Shown: one piece after another, positions 12,873 through 24,099 of the stretch
How the letters are laid out: the number at the start of each line of letters is the position of its first letter
Position numbering within the stretch: the first letter of the stretch is position 1
Assembly (NCBI GenBank): GCA_030015575.1
Contig: JASDDO010000001.1
Location: 139,333,988-139,397,987, forward strand
Origin: Agapanthus africanus
Lineage: Eukaryota; Streptophyta; Magnoliopsida; Asparagales; Amaryllidaceae
Direction: 5' to 3'
Length of the DNA: 64,000 nucleotides
Notes under the pieces: generated by a model
What the model was told of the DNA's origin: nothing
Databases searched by the model: none
The model's input: only the letters and a program-made list of their open reading frames with translations
Translations under genes and position numbers: made by a program

Positions 12873-13900
12873 CACTAATCGTGCGCTTGCCTCTACGAAT
12901 TTAGCCGTAAGGGCAAACTACTGCCTCTACGGATATATCTGTAGGGTCATAAAATTCCTCCGTAGATTCAAAGACCGCAGATGCAAGTTTTCGTCCTGAA
13001 CATGCCCCTACGTACGGAGTAATAGTTGTCCCTACACCTTACTCCGTATGAACATTTATCTCTATGGATTATTCCGTAGGGACACAATCTTTATTTATTT
13101 AACTTATTGGTTTATAAAATAAAATACGTGTATTTATGGATTTATCTGCAGCGCCTGATAAATGCCCCTACGGTCCTACGGATTTATCCGTAGGTCCAGA
13201 TAAATACCCCTACGGATTAATTCGTAGGGACAAATTTTACTCCTGTTGCTGAGTTCATAGGGACAAAATATCAGATATTCCCTACGGCGAAATATATAGG
13301 GGAAAACACCGTACCTACGGATTAATCCATAGGTGCAACAGTTGTCCCTACGGATTAATCCGTAGGGACAAAATATCAGGTTTTTTTATTTATAAAAATG
13401 GGCTTCCCGTTTTTTCCCCGCTCTGTGCATAATAATATATATATCATATAACCAAATACAGAAATATTCATAATCAACATTTCACGCATAATATATAAAT
13501 AAAATAAACAAATATAATACGATATCAATCTAAATCATCGTGAACAAGCAAACAACCACCAATATCGTCCAAAATATATACAATATGTATCAGATAAATA
13601 CATATATCCTCAAAAATATAAATAAAACTATCCTAGCTCGGTCCAACTCCTCCACTTCTGATAATCTCCATAATCTGGCGCATCTGCTCCTCGGTGCAAT
13701 CCCGAGTCGTCAAAAACTCAACTAATGAAGGAGCGGGCTATGCGGGAGTCTGAACGGGCTGTGGAGCAGTAGGAGTGGTCTGCGCAACTGCAGCCGAGAT
13801 AGTGGCTTGCGGAGCCACAGCCGAAGGAGATGCATGTGGAGCCGCAACCGAAGTAGCCTGCAGAATCTGTAAAATTTTGTGTGTAATAAACGAGTAAGAA
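12873..13900 (-). mobile_element. Decayed CACTA (En/Spm)-like transposon end with subterminal palindromes
   Basis: Between 12885 and 13375 about ten copies of a palindromic word occur, best copy ccctacggattaatccgtag (13347-13366), in several degenerate forms. Dense subterminal repeats are a hallmark of CACTA elements, where they bind the transposase. CACTA itself occurs at 12873-12877, a possible terminus. Inside lies a transposase-tail-like reading on the minus strand (separate entry). The opposite end was not found, so this is a fragment or one end of a rearranged element. Confidence 0.5.
13640..13870 (-). pseudogene. Fragment of plant transposase C-terminal tail (Ptta/En/Spm-like)
   Basis: On the minus strand the translation is an Ala/Pro/Thr/Gln-rich stretch (AAVAQTTPTAPQPVQTPA, then a stop) followed by LVEFLTTRDCTEEQMRQIME and a short Gly/Ser tail. 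Many plant En/Spm-type proteins end in such a Pro-rich linker and a short helix with MRQI-like residues. It sits beside the subterminal palindromes, as the 3' end of a CACTA gene should. It is broken by at least one stop and has no upstream catalytic part here. The assignment rests on resemblance and context. Confidence 0.38.
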
Positions 13901-16544
13901 CGGTGTATTAGATTTTACTCGAATTCGTATCATTATCAGATTATTGCGAAACCTCAATCTAAGAATACTTAAGGACTTAGGTCTAGTTTGGATATCTAGT
14001 TTGGAAAACCGTAGTTTATTTTAATTAGATAGTTTTATGTAAGTATGATTAAACAAAGCTAAGTCTACAACCAAATAAGCTCAGGCTACTATTATTGCAT
14101 ATGTTACTATCTATAATATGATATAATATTTTACTATTAAGTAAAATACTGTCACGACCCGGACTTGGCACGTGACTGATACTTGAATTATGTGAAGTGT
14201 ATAAGACCCCACCAAATTCAAGTAAGCCAAAAGCTCAGAAATCTAAACCTTTTAAGGAAAAATAGTGAAGGTGCAGTTTTGAAATAAGGTTTACTAAAAT
14301 CAAATTTAATTTTATTTAAGTAGTAATATATGAAAACACTACATTTGTAACTAACTTGAAAACCTTTTTGTCATTCGAAATTTCGGGAGCACCTCCTTTG
14401 TATATTTTAACCTGAAAACAAATACAAGTAATAGCAATAAAAGCATCCCCAAGCGGGAGTTAGCTCTTCGCCAATTGGCGGAAACAACCACATAAGATAA
14501 AAATATACAACACCGAAAGACGAGAATCAAACACAAAAGAAAAATACGAACAACTAGCATCCCTAAGAAAACAGGAATAATAGTAAATACATAATCACGA
14601 CACAATGTCCAAAGAATATACAAACGGTGGTTTTTAGGTCTACTAAATATACAAGTCTGGTTGATGAAGCTTTAAACTAGATACAACTGAAATAAAATAA
14701 AAGTACAATGGTGGTCATGATGCGAGTGAATCCACCTACCAAGTAATCATCCAGAAGAAAGTGGTGTACCAGCGAAGCCGTTACGGAACCTGTACGGCTA
14801 AACCTGCAAGAAACCGTGGCACAACGGGAGTGAGTTGCCAACTCATGAGTAGAAGACATCACCGAGTAGAAACCGAATGTATGACTATCTCCTAGATCAT
14901 ACAGTAAAATACAATATTATTAATAACACAGTAACGGCGAGTAGCAGTATGAGTAATCATATAAGCGGATGTGTAAGGTCAAGTACTCGTGTCCTTGTTA
15001 CAGAGTAACTACATGTCATGTATGTTAGTGATGAATGCATCATCAATGGGTATGTCCAGGATCGATATACAAAAATCATGATAAACCTGAGTGCCAAACA
15101 TCGACACTCGAAAACAATCATGAAAACCGTGTCTATCAGTGACACATAATACTCATATATCTCGGGCTCCGTCTGTCCGTATCGGCCCATATCATCTGAT
15201 CTCACGACTACGGTTGGTATCCTCCGCGCCAAATATCACCGGTCGGTAGTGCTCCCTTGCCGGGCTCAACGCCTTTCTATACGATATTCTTGCCCCAGGG
15301 TACCTCACCGGGTCCACCATGTACCCGCAGACGGTGCATCCTCCTCCTCGAATCGGGTATGTGTACACACGTGGCTCAAGAACTGAACTCATGGTGGACG
15401 CACATATCATATCACGAGAAACCGCATTTTCCTTTAAAATTTAGTATATGTTTTCAAATTCACATGCGGTTCCCCAAATCCAGAAATCTCATGGAAAAAC
15501 CGAAATCTTATAATCATGAGTATATAATGAGATAAGGAATATCGGCATCGGGCCCAACTGCAGTATATGATCAGAATATTGGTAAACAAATGCATGTGGT
15601 ATCTAAATACGAAATGCAATGTCAAAACTAGCATATGATATCGGGATGCTAAACAATGCTACTTAACTACAACTATCAGTGTATACAACGTAATAAAGGT
15701 TACTACTGTGTGCGTGACATGGCAATTACCGATGATGATGTGTGTGAGCCGGCAAGCAAGTGTACCTGCAACGCACGCATCATCGGTAATGGTGCAGGTG
15801 TCCTAGCAGATAAGATTATAACAGAAAGTAAACAGTGGAAGCAACAATAAAGTATATAAACCTATGTACGAGCCATACCGTTTATCGTGTTTAAATAGCA
15901 CGAATCGTTGTTTTTATAAAAGCAGGGACTATGGTATTTTTGAGATAAAAGATGTCTTTTTGGAACTCTGTAGCGTCCCTCGATTTATTCTTTGAAAAAG
16001 CCTACGATTCGTCAGTTTAAAAATAGGTATGACTCGAGCCTAAACTAACGTTTATCTAAGCAATCTAAAACCTAAACTAAGAACTTAGTGAAAGTAAATA
16101 GGAATCGCAGCATATCCGAGTCGATATATCTAGTAGTCGGCGATCCCGTCTCATAGTATCATGTACGTTAATATCCCTCGTACGGCATCCTCGAGTCAAG
16201 AGTGAGGATCAATCATCATATACATCTCGTACGGTAAATCTATCGTACGACATCCTCAAAATCGAGGGTACGGGTCAAAATATCATATGTATGTGATATA
16301 GTTCGTACGGTATCAATCATCGTACAATATCATAATCAGGGGTACGGATCTAAGGTGTCGTACAATCTATTATTTCATCGAGTCACATGTTATCGCATGT
16401 TTGCATATATATCGCCCAACGATCCTTTATTATATCAAATCATAAACGGTGTCTCGACTCAAACACACATCATAACCTCACGGTATCATGCTCGATTATA
16501 TCAACTCATATCCATAACATATACTATTCTCATCTCATGTGTAT

Positions 16545-16583
16545 GTGTGTGTGTGTGTGTGTGAAAACACACACACACACACA
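16545..16583. repeat. (GT)n followed by (AC)n microsatellite
   Basis: A GT run is followed after a few bases by an AC run, so the two together can fold into a hairpin. It is followed by a short GC alternation (gcgcgtgcgcgcgcgcg) near 16610-16627, which could adopt Z-DNA. Confidence 0.9.
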
Positions 16584-16741
16584 TATACACATATATACAC
16601 AAAACCAAGTGCGCGTGCGCGCGCGCGTGTGACTATACATATCCTAAAGTTCAAGGATAAGGTAAAACCCTTCTACGAACATGCTTATTCTAATCTTACG
16701 GTTTCCTAAAGCCCTATTTGCTAAGTATCCAAATCTTGTAC

Positions 16742-16744
<3 letters not shown>

Positions 16745-16790
<46 letters not shown>
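16745..16790. repeat. (AT)n microsatellite
   Basis: An uninterrupted run of about 23 AT units lies inside the LTR-like segment F. It is self-complementary and likely length-variable. Confidence 0.95.
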
Positions 16791-16795
<5 letters not shown>

Positions 16796-18110
16796 ACCTA
16801 TCATACGGTTGCGGGGGTTCTATACGCCATCCACCCGACTTCCCTTATAGATATACATCTACTCACCTCGATCCTCGCTTGCCGAAGTCGATGACGACAC
16901 GCTCTCCCTTGTCGTACGATGTCCACACGGGGTATCTACAGTTTTCAATACGTTATATCGTAAACACGAATCGAATACGAAAAACCAAAACGGCACACGA
17001 AACATACATAGGTTAGAACCTATGGTCTACACGTGCAAGAATAGTCATACAACTCTCGATGTTGACGTACAAACGTCTAACGATCGAGATAAAACACAAA
17101 TATCAAAACTTAAGTTATTAAAATCCACAAAACCCAAAACGGCAACTTAGGAAAATAGCTCCAGATTTTGACTTAGGTAATTTGGGACTAAACAAACAAT
17201 ACAAGGGATAGTTTATAAGGTGTAGAAGCTCCTGGAAAAACCCCAACCCCAATCTCCCAAACAAGTCCGGCGAGATTCCCATTATACCCGGTGTCGCGGC
17301 CCCACGGTGGAATTTGGGTCTCATCTCTCTGTGGTGGTTTTCTAGTGGTCTATCTAGGTTATTGAAGCTGTTTGATTTTTCTACACACACTCCAAGTTGT
17401 TCCAGATTTCTTGTAGTCCTCAAAACCACAAAATACGATATCGGCCAAATTTTCAGTTCAAGTCTTGGGGTTCAAGTCTTCGGCTCCAAGCTGTTTGATT
17501 TTGGTCAGTAAACATCACAAAGGTCTTACAAGCTCTAACTAAAGCTCAATTACATTATCACAACTCCAATTATCCCCTAACCTCTTCTTGAAAGTTTCTA
17601 ACTTCACTAAACCTCATTTTAACAACTCTAAGCTACTATAGGAGTTAAGAAACTTAAATTCTAAACTAGAGATGTAGGATTATACCTCATTTGGAAACTC
17701 AAGAAAATTCTTGAGTTGCCCAAAGTGCTCAAAATTGAAACTTGATGCCTCCATAGTGTTTGTAGTGAGCTTGTGCACCGTTTTTATAAAGGGGATATAA
17801 GGTTTTGGTGTGGATTTGGGGTGGTTTGTGGGTAGCAGTAAGGTGGAGGAGAGAAGGAGAATGAGATGAAGAAGATGAAACAAGATGAAGAATGAACCAT
17901 GGTTGCAAATGAACCCCCCCTCTCTCTCTCACTCACATGCCATGCCCATACCTCTTTGTCTCCAAAATATCTCACAATTTCTTTTATTCTTTTTATTTAT
18001 CTTTTCTCTTTTCATTTTAAAAAGAAAATACATTTAAAAAAACAAGATGAATACATGGTTAAATAAAAATGTAGCAAGTGTTTTGAAACATGACATGGTG
18101 CATGTCATAT

Positions 18111-18656
18111 TTCAAGTACCTGAGAAGGACTAAGGAGATGTTCTTGGTTTACGGTAATGGGGACCTCCAGGTCAAGGCTTTTACCGACTCCAGCTTCCAA
18201 AGTGACAAAGATGACGCTAAATCCAGGTCGGGTTTTGTGTTTACCCTCAATGGAGGGGCGGTATGTTGGAAGAGTTCCAAACAGGATACCGTCGCAGACT
18301 CGACAATGGAAGCTGAGTATATAGCTGCTAACGATGCCGCAAAAGTGGCTGTCTGGATGAAGAAGTTCATCTCTGAACTTCAGGTGGTTCCGTCCATTGC
18401 CAATTCAATACCTTTGTATTGTGATAACAATGGGGCTGTGGTATTAGCGAAGGAACTAAGGTCCCATCAGAAATCCAGGCATATCTTAAGGCGGTATCAC
18501 CTGATCAGGGAGATCGTGGATCGCCGGGAGATCGAGGTGCGTCGAGTGGACACAAAAGACAACACGGCAGATCCATTCACCAAGGCTATCCTTCAAGTCC
18601 AGTTCGAGAGGCTGTTTGAGATGTTGGGCATGCGGTACGCCAGCAACTGGATCTAG
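18111..18656 (+). pseudogene. Copia RNase H end of pol, truncated (element H)
   Basis: This is the C-terminal RNase H part of a Ty1/copia polyprotein. It begins abruptly at KYLRRTKEMFLVYG and runs open to a stop at 18654-18656. Key landmarks are the DSSFQSDKDDAKSRSGFVF stretch, CWKSSKQDTVADSTMEAEY with its conserved acidic residues, LYCDNN and the tail DPFTKA. The copia motif at the right-hand RNase H carboxylates is kept. All upstream gag, protease, integrase and RT are missing, replaced by segment F. It is highly similar to the same region of element C (56207-56760, minus), so H belongs to the same family. Confidence 0.9.
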
Positions 18657-18700
18657 TACAAACAGTGGGTGCTCATTGCACCAATTACAGGCCTTAGTGC

Positions 18701-18711
18701 AAGTGGGAGAT
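18701..18711 (+). other. Polypurine tract of element H
   Basis: aagtgggagat lies immediately before the LTR start TGTTG. The same tract precedes the 3' LTRs of elements A (51956-51966) and C (56193-56203, minus). It primes plus-strand DNA synthesis. Confidence 0.85.
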
Positions 18712-18857
18712 TGTTGTATATATATGCCCTAGAGGCCTTCATTGTATAGGATGTTAGGGATATGTATGTATAGGACAATCTTGCTCGATATGATAGTACG
18801 CTATTTGGTTTGTCTTTATCTTAACATGTGTTTCATATATTGTGAACATGTTGATAA
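18712..18857 (+). repeat. Element H 3' LTR, first part
   Basis: The LTR starts TGTTGTATATATATGCCC and shares the GCCCTAGAGGCC word with the LTR of element B. It is interrupted after ttgataa by element A. The remaining part resumes after A at 54142 (agcccgtagg). Confidence 0.85.
18853..18857. repeat. Target-site duplication of A, left copy
   Basis: gataa directly before the LTR start TGTTGGATG. The right copy is 54137-54141. Integrases of copia elements make 5-bp duplications. Confidence 0.9.
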
Positions 18858-21027
18858 TGTTGGATGTAATGCCCTCAGAGTCAATTATTGGATCACAAGC
18901 ACGTGATTGCAATGATTGAGGGAGGACCTATACCGGTAGGACAGTCTTACTCGAGAGGTTTGTATACTATCTGGTTTGTCTTTATCATCGTGTACATGCT
19001 TTAGGTGACATTGTAGTTCACTATTACACGTTGATGGAGAATAGTATGCTACCATGGTTTGTCTTTATCATCGTGTACTGCTTTAGGTGACCTTACAGGT
19101 CACTATTGCACGTTGATAGAGCCCATAGGATTCTTGCTTGACGGCCAGCAGTATGATGGCGATCATATACGTGGGAGCTGGGGTCTATAAGCACATCCTT
19201 AAAAGGTCCCTAGTCGTGGGAGTTTCGAGACTGGGCATCGATACTCCATTAGTAGACTAGTGTATACAGTCGAGACCCCGACGAGGGGCGGTGGACGGTC
19301 TCATAAGCCATTGGTATCAGTTGGTTCACCTAAGATGTATACAGGTGCTCATTGGGTTATGAGTACACCCGACAGGACTCGCCGGGAACATGCTAGTTGG
19401 TATTATACCTAGCGTCAGATAGCAGTTCCCTGGTGACATGTGTACATGTTAGTTCATCGACCTGAGATCGCCATTTGTCTCGTGTGAGTTCCCACTGTAC
19501 TTTGATTACTACCCTACCACGGCTCAAAGGAGTCGTGCAAACAGGTTTTAGTTGGGTACAGTCCCGAGCCACATGGAGGCAGTGAGCGGATCGGCAGGGG
19601 TTCGTCTCTCCCGGTATTGGGGGTGAGATCGCGCTGTGTCTAGGAGAGCCATTACACGAAGTCCTTGGCCAATGAAGGAGATTTACTGGTAGGTATTCCA
19701 GTAGTATCTCAGGGTATTCTGGGCTACACTCCGACACGACTTGTACCGCTTTTGGGGGGCTGACTTTTACCAACCCCGTAGGCCCGACATGCGATGCTCA
19801 TAGACGAACGGACCGGACTGTACGGATATTGTCACTGACAGGCTCAGTAGGGTGTCAGGATGAGTTCACTCATCGACCTCCCTTTTGGTCAATACCTGGT
19901 AGCTCGTTACGTACGGCTAATACCTCTGACATGCTAGTGGTTAAATCCACAGCCAAAGTATTGACGAGTCTTTAGAGTCCCCCATAGACAGTTTCTCAAG
20001 TTTCGGGCGAAACGCTGTAGAGGCCGTATGGATTTATGGCAGGGTTCGAACGTACGCGTGCACTTGTGCACGTGTAGTGTTTCGGATGGATAATACTAGC
20101 GGGCTTTGGTTTAAGCCGGATCCTAGTATTACACAGTGTAGATTTTGTCTCATTGCATTTGTATTCGGTCGGAATACAAATGCGGGTATGTATATACAGT
20201 CGCGGGGTTTTCCTGTAATTTATTACGGGATCGCTTTTTTGAAGTTGTCAGTTTGCATTCCGTTTCGGCCATTTTTCCTTTATTCCTTCTTGGCTGAAAT
20301 TCCTTTGATGGAGGGGGTTCTTTTTGCAAATGTGTAATTAGTAATGGAGAAGGATTTTGTGGCACATGGTTGATTCATGATGGTTAATCATTACTTGCTT
20401 TTTGAGATGGGAATGGAGATGGGATTGATTTGATAATGGAAGTGAGGTTTGCTTTTTGGCTTATAATCACCTCTTGCATTTCTCTTACACTCACCTCCCT
20501 TAGCCCCTCCTCTTCTTATTCTTTTGGCCGGCCACTTACAAGGCGGGCTGTCCAAAATTTTTGTGGAAGGATTTTTATCACATTTGCTCACACAAAAATT
20601 CCATAGCTCCATTTCAAAGTTGATTCCTCCACCTTCACATTCAAATGGCAACTTCTAATAACCCCTCGAGACATAGCGTTCTACACTCAGTTTACAGAAA
20701 TCTTGGACACGTCGGCTTGCTAACTTCATGTCCGAGTTGCCTCGGTTCAGAGGTTGGAGCCCATAAAAAGACTTCTCGATGTGGTGCCCTTCCGACGAAG
20801 AGACCGGAGATTAGTGATGCCGCGAGGAGCTTGGGATGGTGGCCGAAGACCGAAGGACACGGATCGCTCGGTATAGCCTCTCTACCTTTCTCTAGTTAGC
20901 TAGTAGCAGGTTAATGGTCCGATCCGGATTTATAGTCCGCGGTAGCGCCGGTTTCTAGTTAAAGAAAAGTTTTTGTTTCCGCATTTTGGCCTCGGACAGA
21001 CGGCCGGGGCGCTGCCGTAGACTTACA
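18858..21027 (+). repeat. Element A 5' LTR
   Basis: Starts TGTTGGATGTAATGCCC and ends GTAGACTTACA, with TG..CA ends. Near its 3' side are an open frame from 20645 (MATSNNPSRHSVLHS...) and a donor-like CTCG|GTATAG at 20870/20871, both also present in the 3' LTR. No strong TATA was singled out. It pairs with the 3' LTR 51967-54136. Confidence 0.95.
20645..20899 (+). CDS. Small LTR-encoded ORF, possible gag leader exon (unknown)
   Basis: The 84-aa frame starts MATSNNPSRHSVLH and is kept as a 79-aa frame in the 3' LTR (53754-53993). It has several Cys and His residues (TSCPSCLGS) but no motif I can name. A donor-like site inside it (exon end 20870, frame phase 1) would fuse ...EGHGSL to the gag start region behind the acceptor at 38618-38619. 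Conservation between the two LTRs is expected from their common origin and does not prove function. Confidence 0.3.
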   Translation: MATSNNPSRHSVLHSVYRNLGHVGLLTSCPSCLGSEVGAHKKTSRCGALPTKRPEISDAARSLGWWPKTEGHGSLGIASLPFSS

Positions 21028-21039
21028 TGGTATCAGAGC
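21028..21039 (+). other. Primer binding site (tRNA-iMet type) of element A
   Basis: TGGTATCAGAGC directly follows the LTR end. It is complementary to the 3' end of plant initiator methionine tRNA and primes minus-strand synthesis. Confidence 0.95.
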
Positions 21040-21239
21040 CACGCCATTAACCTTTTCTAGCTTGCTCTAACGTGTTTAGAACTCGATCGAACGAAATTTC
21101 CAAAAACCGGAATTTCAAACATGCAGTTTCTGTCGATTTTCATTTGTGCTCTAAAAATTATTTTGAGTGTTGCAGAAATACGTGCAGGCGATTCTAAGAA
21201 TACTGTGAAAATTTGGTCGCATAAGGTTACCGTTCAGCC

Positions 21240-21280
21240 GCGGAACCGCGGCCTAAACCATGCTTTGGCCGCGGTTCCGC
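21240..21280 (+). repeat. GC-rich 14-bp hairpin downstream of the PBS (element A)
   Basis: gcggaaccgcggcc (21240-21253) and ggccgcggttccgc (21267-21280) are perfect reverse complements around a 13-nt loop. Equivalent GC-rich inverted repeats occur at the same place in B (32428-32482) and C (61908-61975). Its place between PBS and gag is where dimerisation or packaging signals lie in retroelements; that function is inferred. Confidence 0.8.
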
Positions 21281-22977
21281 CGCCATTTTGTCTCTTCTGT
21301 GCACCAAATTTTGTACTGTATTCTCTGTGATGGAATTGGGGTTTTTGGTATATTCTGTTTGGGCCCAGATTTATTTGAGTGCTACAGTTGTGCTTGGGGC
21401 CCACTTCGGGAAATTTAGTCAATCGAAAATTTTAAACATATTAGTTCACAGTATTTACATTATATCTGCGACCGTGAATGTCATTTGATCGGTAAATCCT
21501 GTCTAATTGCTATAGTCCTTTTAGACGGATTTGCGAACGTGACATTCACGTTGATGTTATGTGTTGTGCTATGATGTTGCGGATTTGTCGTGGTGGATAG
21601 CCTGGTGCAATGGTAGTACAATTTGGTTGTATTTTGTACATTTGAAATTGCGGGGCGAGCGTCCGACATGTAGACTACCGTCACTGCCTGTTTGTATATT
21701 ATTCTTTTGGGGCACGACCGGGCTGAGGTCGATGTACCCGTTGTATGTATATTTTACTTTCTTTACTAGGATTACCCCGCGGTGGGGTGCACAGGTAGCC
21801 GGGTTCTAAAGGGCAACGGGCCCACATCTCATGGTTTTGAGACGGAGGGGGCTTCACTCTAGAATTGGCGGGCTATTCGCCGCACTCGTAGGGGGTACAG
21901 GTTGACCCAAGGAAGGATGCTCAAGTTACCGGATTTCGTGAAGTGCTGGGTGGTCCATTCACGTTGTTGAAGGGGGTTGCCTCGCTTCAGGTTTTGACAG
22001 GTAACTTGCCACGCCTGTAGGGGTCTAGGATTTCATTGCACAGGCTATCCACACGACCAGGGGAACGTCGGGTTTCAGTAGCGGCTCTACGAAACCTGGG
22101 GATCCCAGATTATCGGTATTGTTCTGTGATACTTATTACATTTCTGTGATGTTGCATTTTATCACGCCTTGAGCGAATATTATATATTGATATATATACT
22201 AATAAATGCTGTATATGTTTTACACCCGCGCTAGTCCAGTCCCCGCTCTGTCGTTAGTTAAGTAACCTAATGGGTGATGACGGGACCCAGCGGCGAATGC
22301 GGATGGCATATACGTACATCATATTTTCGTTCTTTATTGGTATGATCAATTGATGGGACTGCATTGATTCGGATCAATGAAAGTTAAACAAACCTATTAT
22401 GATGTTGTTGGAACATTTTTCAAAAAGCTGTTATTGCAAGGGCGTTCTCTTTTGTTTTGCACAGTGGTATTCGGTTATGAATATCCAGCACCTCAGTCGA
22501 TGAGGCAAGGGCCGAGATCCCTTCACCGGGAGTGACCCCTTGGACAGAAGTTTGCGTCAGGGCAATAACTTCACTATAGTCGATTACTTTTTGCTTTGCA
22601 TCGTGGTATTCAGTTAGAATATCCTGCACCTCATTCTACGGGGAAAGAGCCGAGATCCCTTCACCGGGAGTGACCTCTTTAACAAAGGTTTTCGCCACTA
22701 TATTTTTATAAAAAGCTATCTGGTTCCTTCAACGATATCAAGTTCATTACGTTAAAGGTTTTTCGCCAAAAACCATTCGTAGCCCTCCATCATTTCAGAC
22801 GGGTAGCACTTAGTATTCATGCTATATTTGTTGGCCAAAGTCAAGGCATAGTGTATGGTAGCTATTTGTTACTTTTCTGTTGCATAGATAGATGCGTTAG
22901 TTTGGGACAGTCGTACTGCTTTGTTGGCCAAAGTCAAGGGTAGATACGGGTGGGTTCAAATTAACCTGGATAATGAC

Positions 22978-22982
22978 GGGTA
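22978..22982. repeat. Target-site duplication of D, left copy
   Basis: gggta before the D start TGTTCCCC; the right copy is 38278-38282. Joining the flanks after removing one copy gives tgacgggta|gaacttgac. This matches the uninterrupted B (tgacgggtt|gaacttgac, near 34888) and C (tgatgggca|gaacttgac, reversed near 60700). Confidence 0.88.
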
Positions 22983-23339
22983 TGTTCCCCTCCGAAAGGC
23001 GGCGCACAGGACCGCTATGTCCTGACGCTGAGATTCGGGGCAGATGCTATTTGGTTTTATCCGTCCAACTCTCCGAAGATGCCAAGTTGATTTATGGCAC
23101 CGTGTATCGGAGGTTTAGACGGATGCGGCCGATGTAGCAGACTTCGTCAGATTTCCCCTCGCTTGAGGGGTTTTTGATTGTGGGGACGCTCTTCCCTGCA
23201 GGCGCAAGCCCCTGCAGTTAATTACGCTACCGCATCGCGGTAGCAACTTTCTCCTTCTCCAGAATTTCACTTCGTGTCGTGTGTGTTTGTTTTGTTTGTG
23301 GTTGCCCGTGGATTGTATACGGAGACTAAGTAATGCCGT

Positions 23340-23890
23340 CGCCCGTAGGACGTGGATTAGTCCAAATCCGTATTTATTTAGATTTGGGTTTGGTGTTTTT
23401 AGTTTAAGGATGCATTAGTCGCGTTGCGGCTAAGATCAACTCAAACGTTCGTTAAGGATACGATAGTCCTGTTTGAGACTAAGATCAACTTAACGTAATA
23501 ATCCATTTAATATCTGGTCATCGGGACTCGTCACCTCTCTAACGTCGTTGAAAGATTACAACGGCAGGTGTCAGAGGAGTTCAGAGATGTACCCGTGAAC
23601 CAAAGTCAATTTGGATTTTTACAGTCCATTTGAATGTTTAAGGATACGTTAGCCATGTTTGGGGCTAAGATCAGCTTAAACGGGATCATTTAGATCCGGC
23701 AAAAGAGCATTTGGAGGCTTTATTGTTCCAGTTTAGGGACGTGGTGGTCCGTATTCCAGAGTTAGGGACGTGGTGGTCCGCTATTAGTTTAAGGACGTTT
23801 CGGTCCAATATTAGTTTAAGGACGTTTCGGTCCAATATTAGTTTAAGGACGTTTCGGTCCACGAGTTTAAGGACCCCGCAGTCCATATTC
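23340..23890 (+). repeat. Array of short GGA-N7-GTCC hairpins, including a 27-bp triple repeat
   Basis: A 27-bp unit containing aaggacgtttcggtccaata starts its hairpin at 23793, 23820 and 23847. Related hairpins around it have the same outer stem but other middles: ggacgtggtggtcc (two), ggaccccgcagtcc, ggatacgatagtcc and ggacgtggattagtcc. Most are preceded by TTTAA. This is not coding. Confidence 0.85.
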
Positions 23891-24099
23891 ATGTGTGGTT
23901 GTTGGGACCCGTCGTCTCTCTGACGTCGTTGAAGGATTACAACGAAAGGTGTCGGAGGAGCTCGGAGATGTACCCTCGAACCGGATATAAATTGATTTAA
24001 GAGAGCAATATCGCTCAGTCAATTTAATTTTGAGGACTTACGGCCAGAATTGGGCTAAGTCCGGTTGAAAATGTTCAACATTTTATTTATTTTTAGTCT

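Larger units (their letters stand above)
14150..18107 (-). mobile_element. Gypsy-type LTR-like sequence in reverse orientation (element F; solo or truncated)
   Basis: On the minus strand the segment ends in GGGTCGTGACA (plus strand starts tgtcacgaccc at 14150), the same ending as the gypsy LTR at 41889-41899. Its other end carries a TATA box (TATAAAAA, minus, 17781-17788), a short ATG-led frame (MEASSFNFEHFGQLKNFLEF) and a donor-like GAG|GTATAATCC near 17685. This is the order expected in an LTR: promoter, leader exon, U5. No gag, pol, PBS or PPT is seen inside or next to it. Copia element H cuts it off near 18108. No matching TSD was found (aatac on the left). It contains microsatellites and repeats of tcgtacggtatc (16150-16380). 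Confidence 0.42.
21028..22982 (+). other. Element A untranslated leader, first part (to D)
   Basis: This non-coding leader aligns by eye with the leaders of B (32236-35382) and, reversed, C (60159-62168). Shared landmarks are the GC hairpin, the passage tttacacccgcgctag (22217), gcgaatgcggatggcat (22293), the repeated ccgagatcccttcaccggga motif (two copies near 22512 and 22650), and two of three ttgttggccaaagtcaagg motifs (22833, 22921). D interrupts it after tgacgggta, and it resumes at 38278. Confidence 0.75.

Noticed and set aside
16681..17016. Open frame across the AT microsatellite
   Set aside because: Its central part is a Tyr-Ile run from the AT repeat; no domain.
14145..18052. TSD aatac for segment F (14145-14149 and near 18048)
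   Set aside because: The right copy is not preceded by CA and the true right junction seems to be near 18107, so the match is probably chance.
19393..19773. Antisense open frames inside the copia LTRs (also 52700-52882, 55223-55673, 63237-63543)
   Set aside because: They recur only because the LTRs are repeated; no domain, wrong strand for some, and not continued in diverged LTRs.
21028..21039. tRNA gene at TGGTATCAGAGC sites
   Set aside because: These are primer binding sites next to LTR ends, not tRNA genes; no cloverleaf surrounds them.
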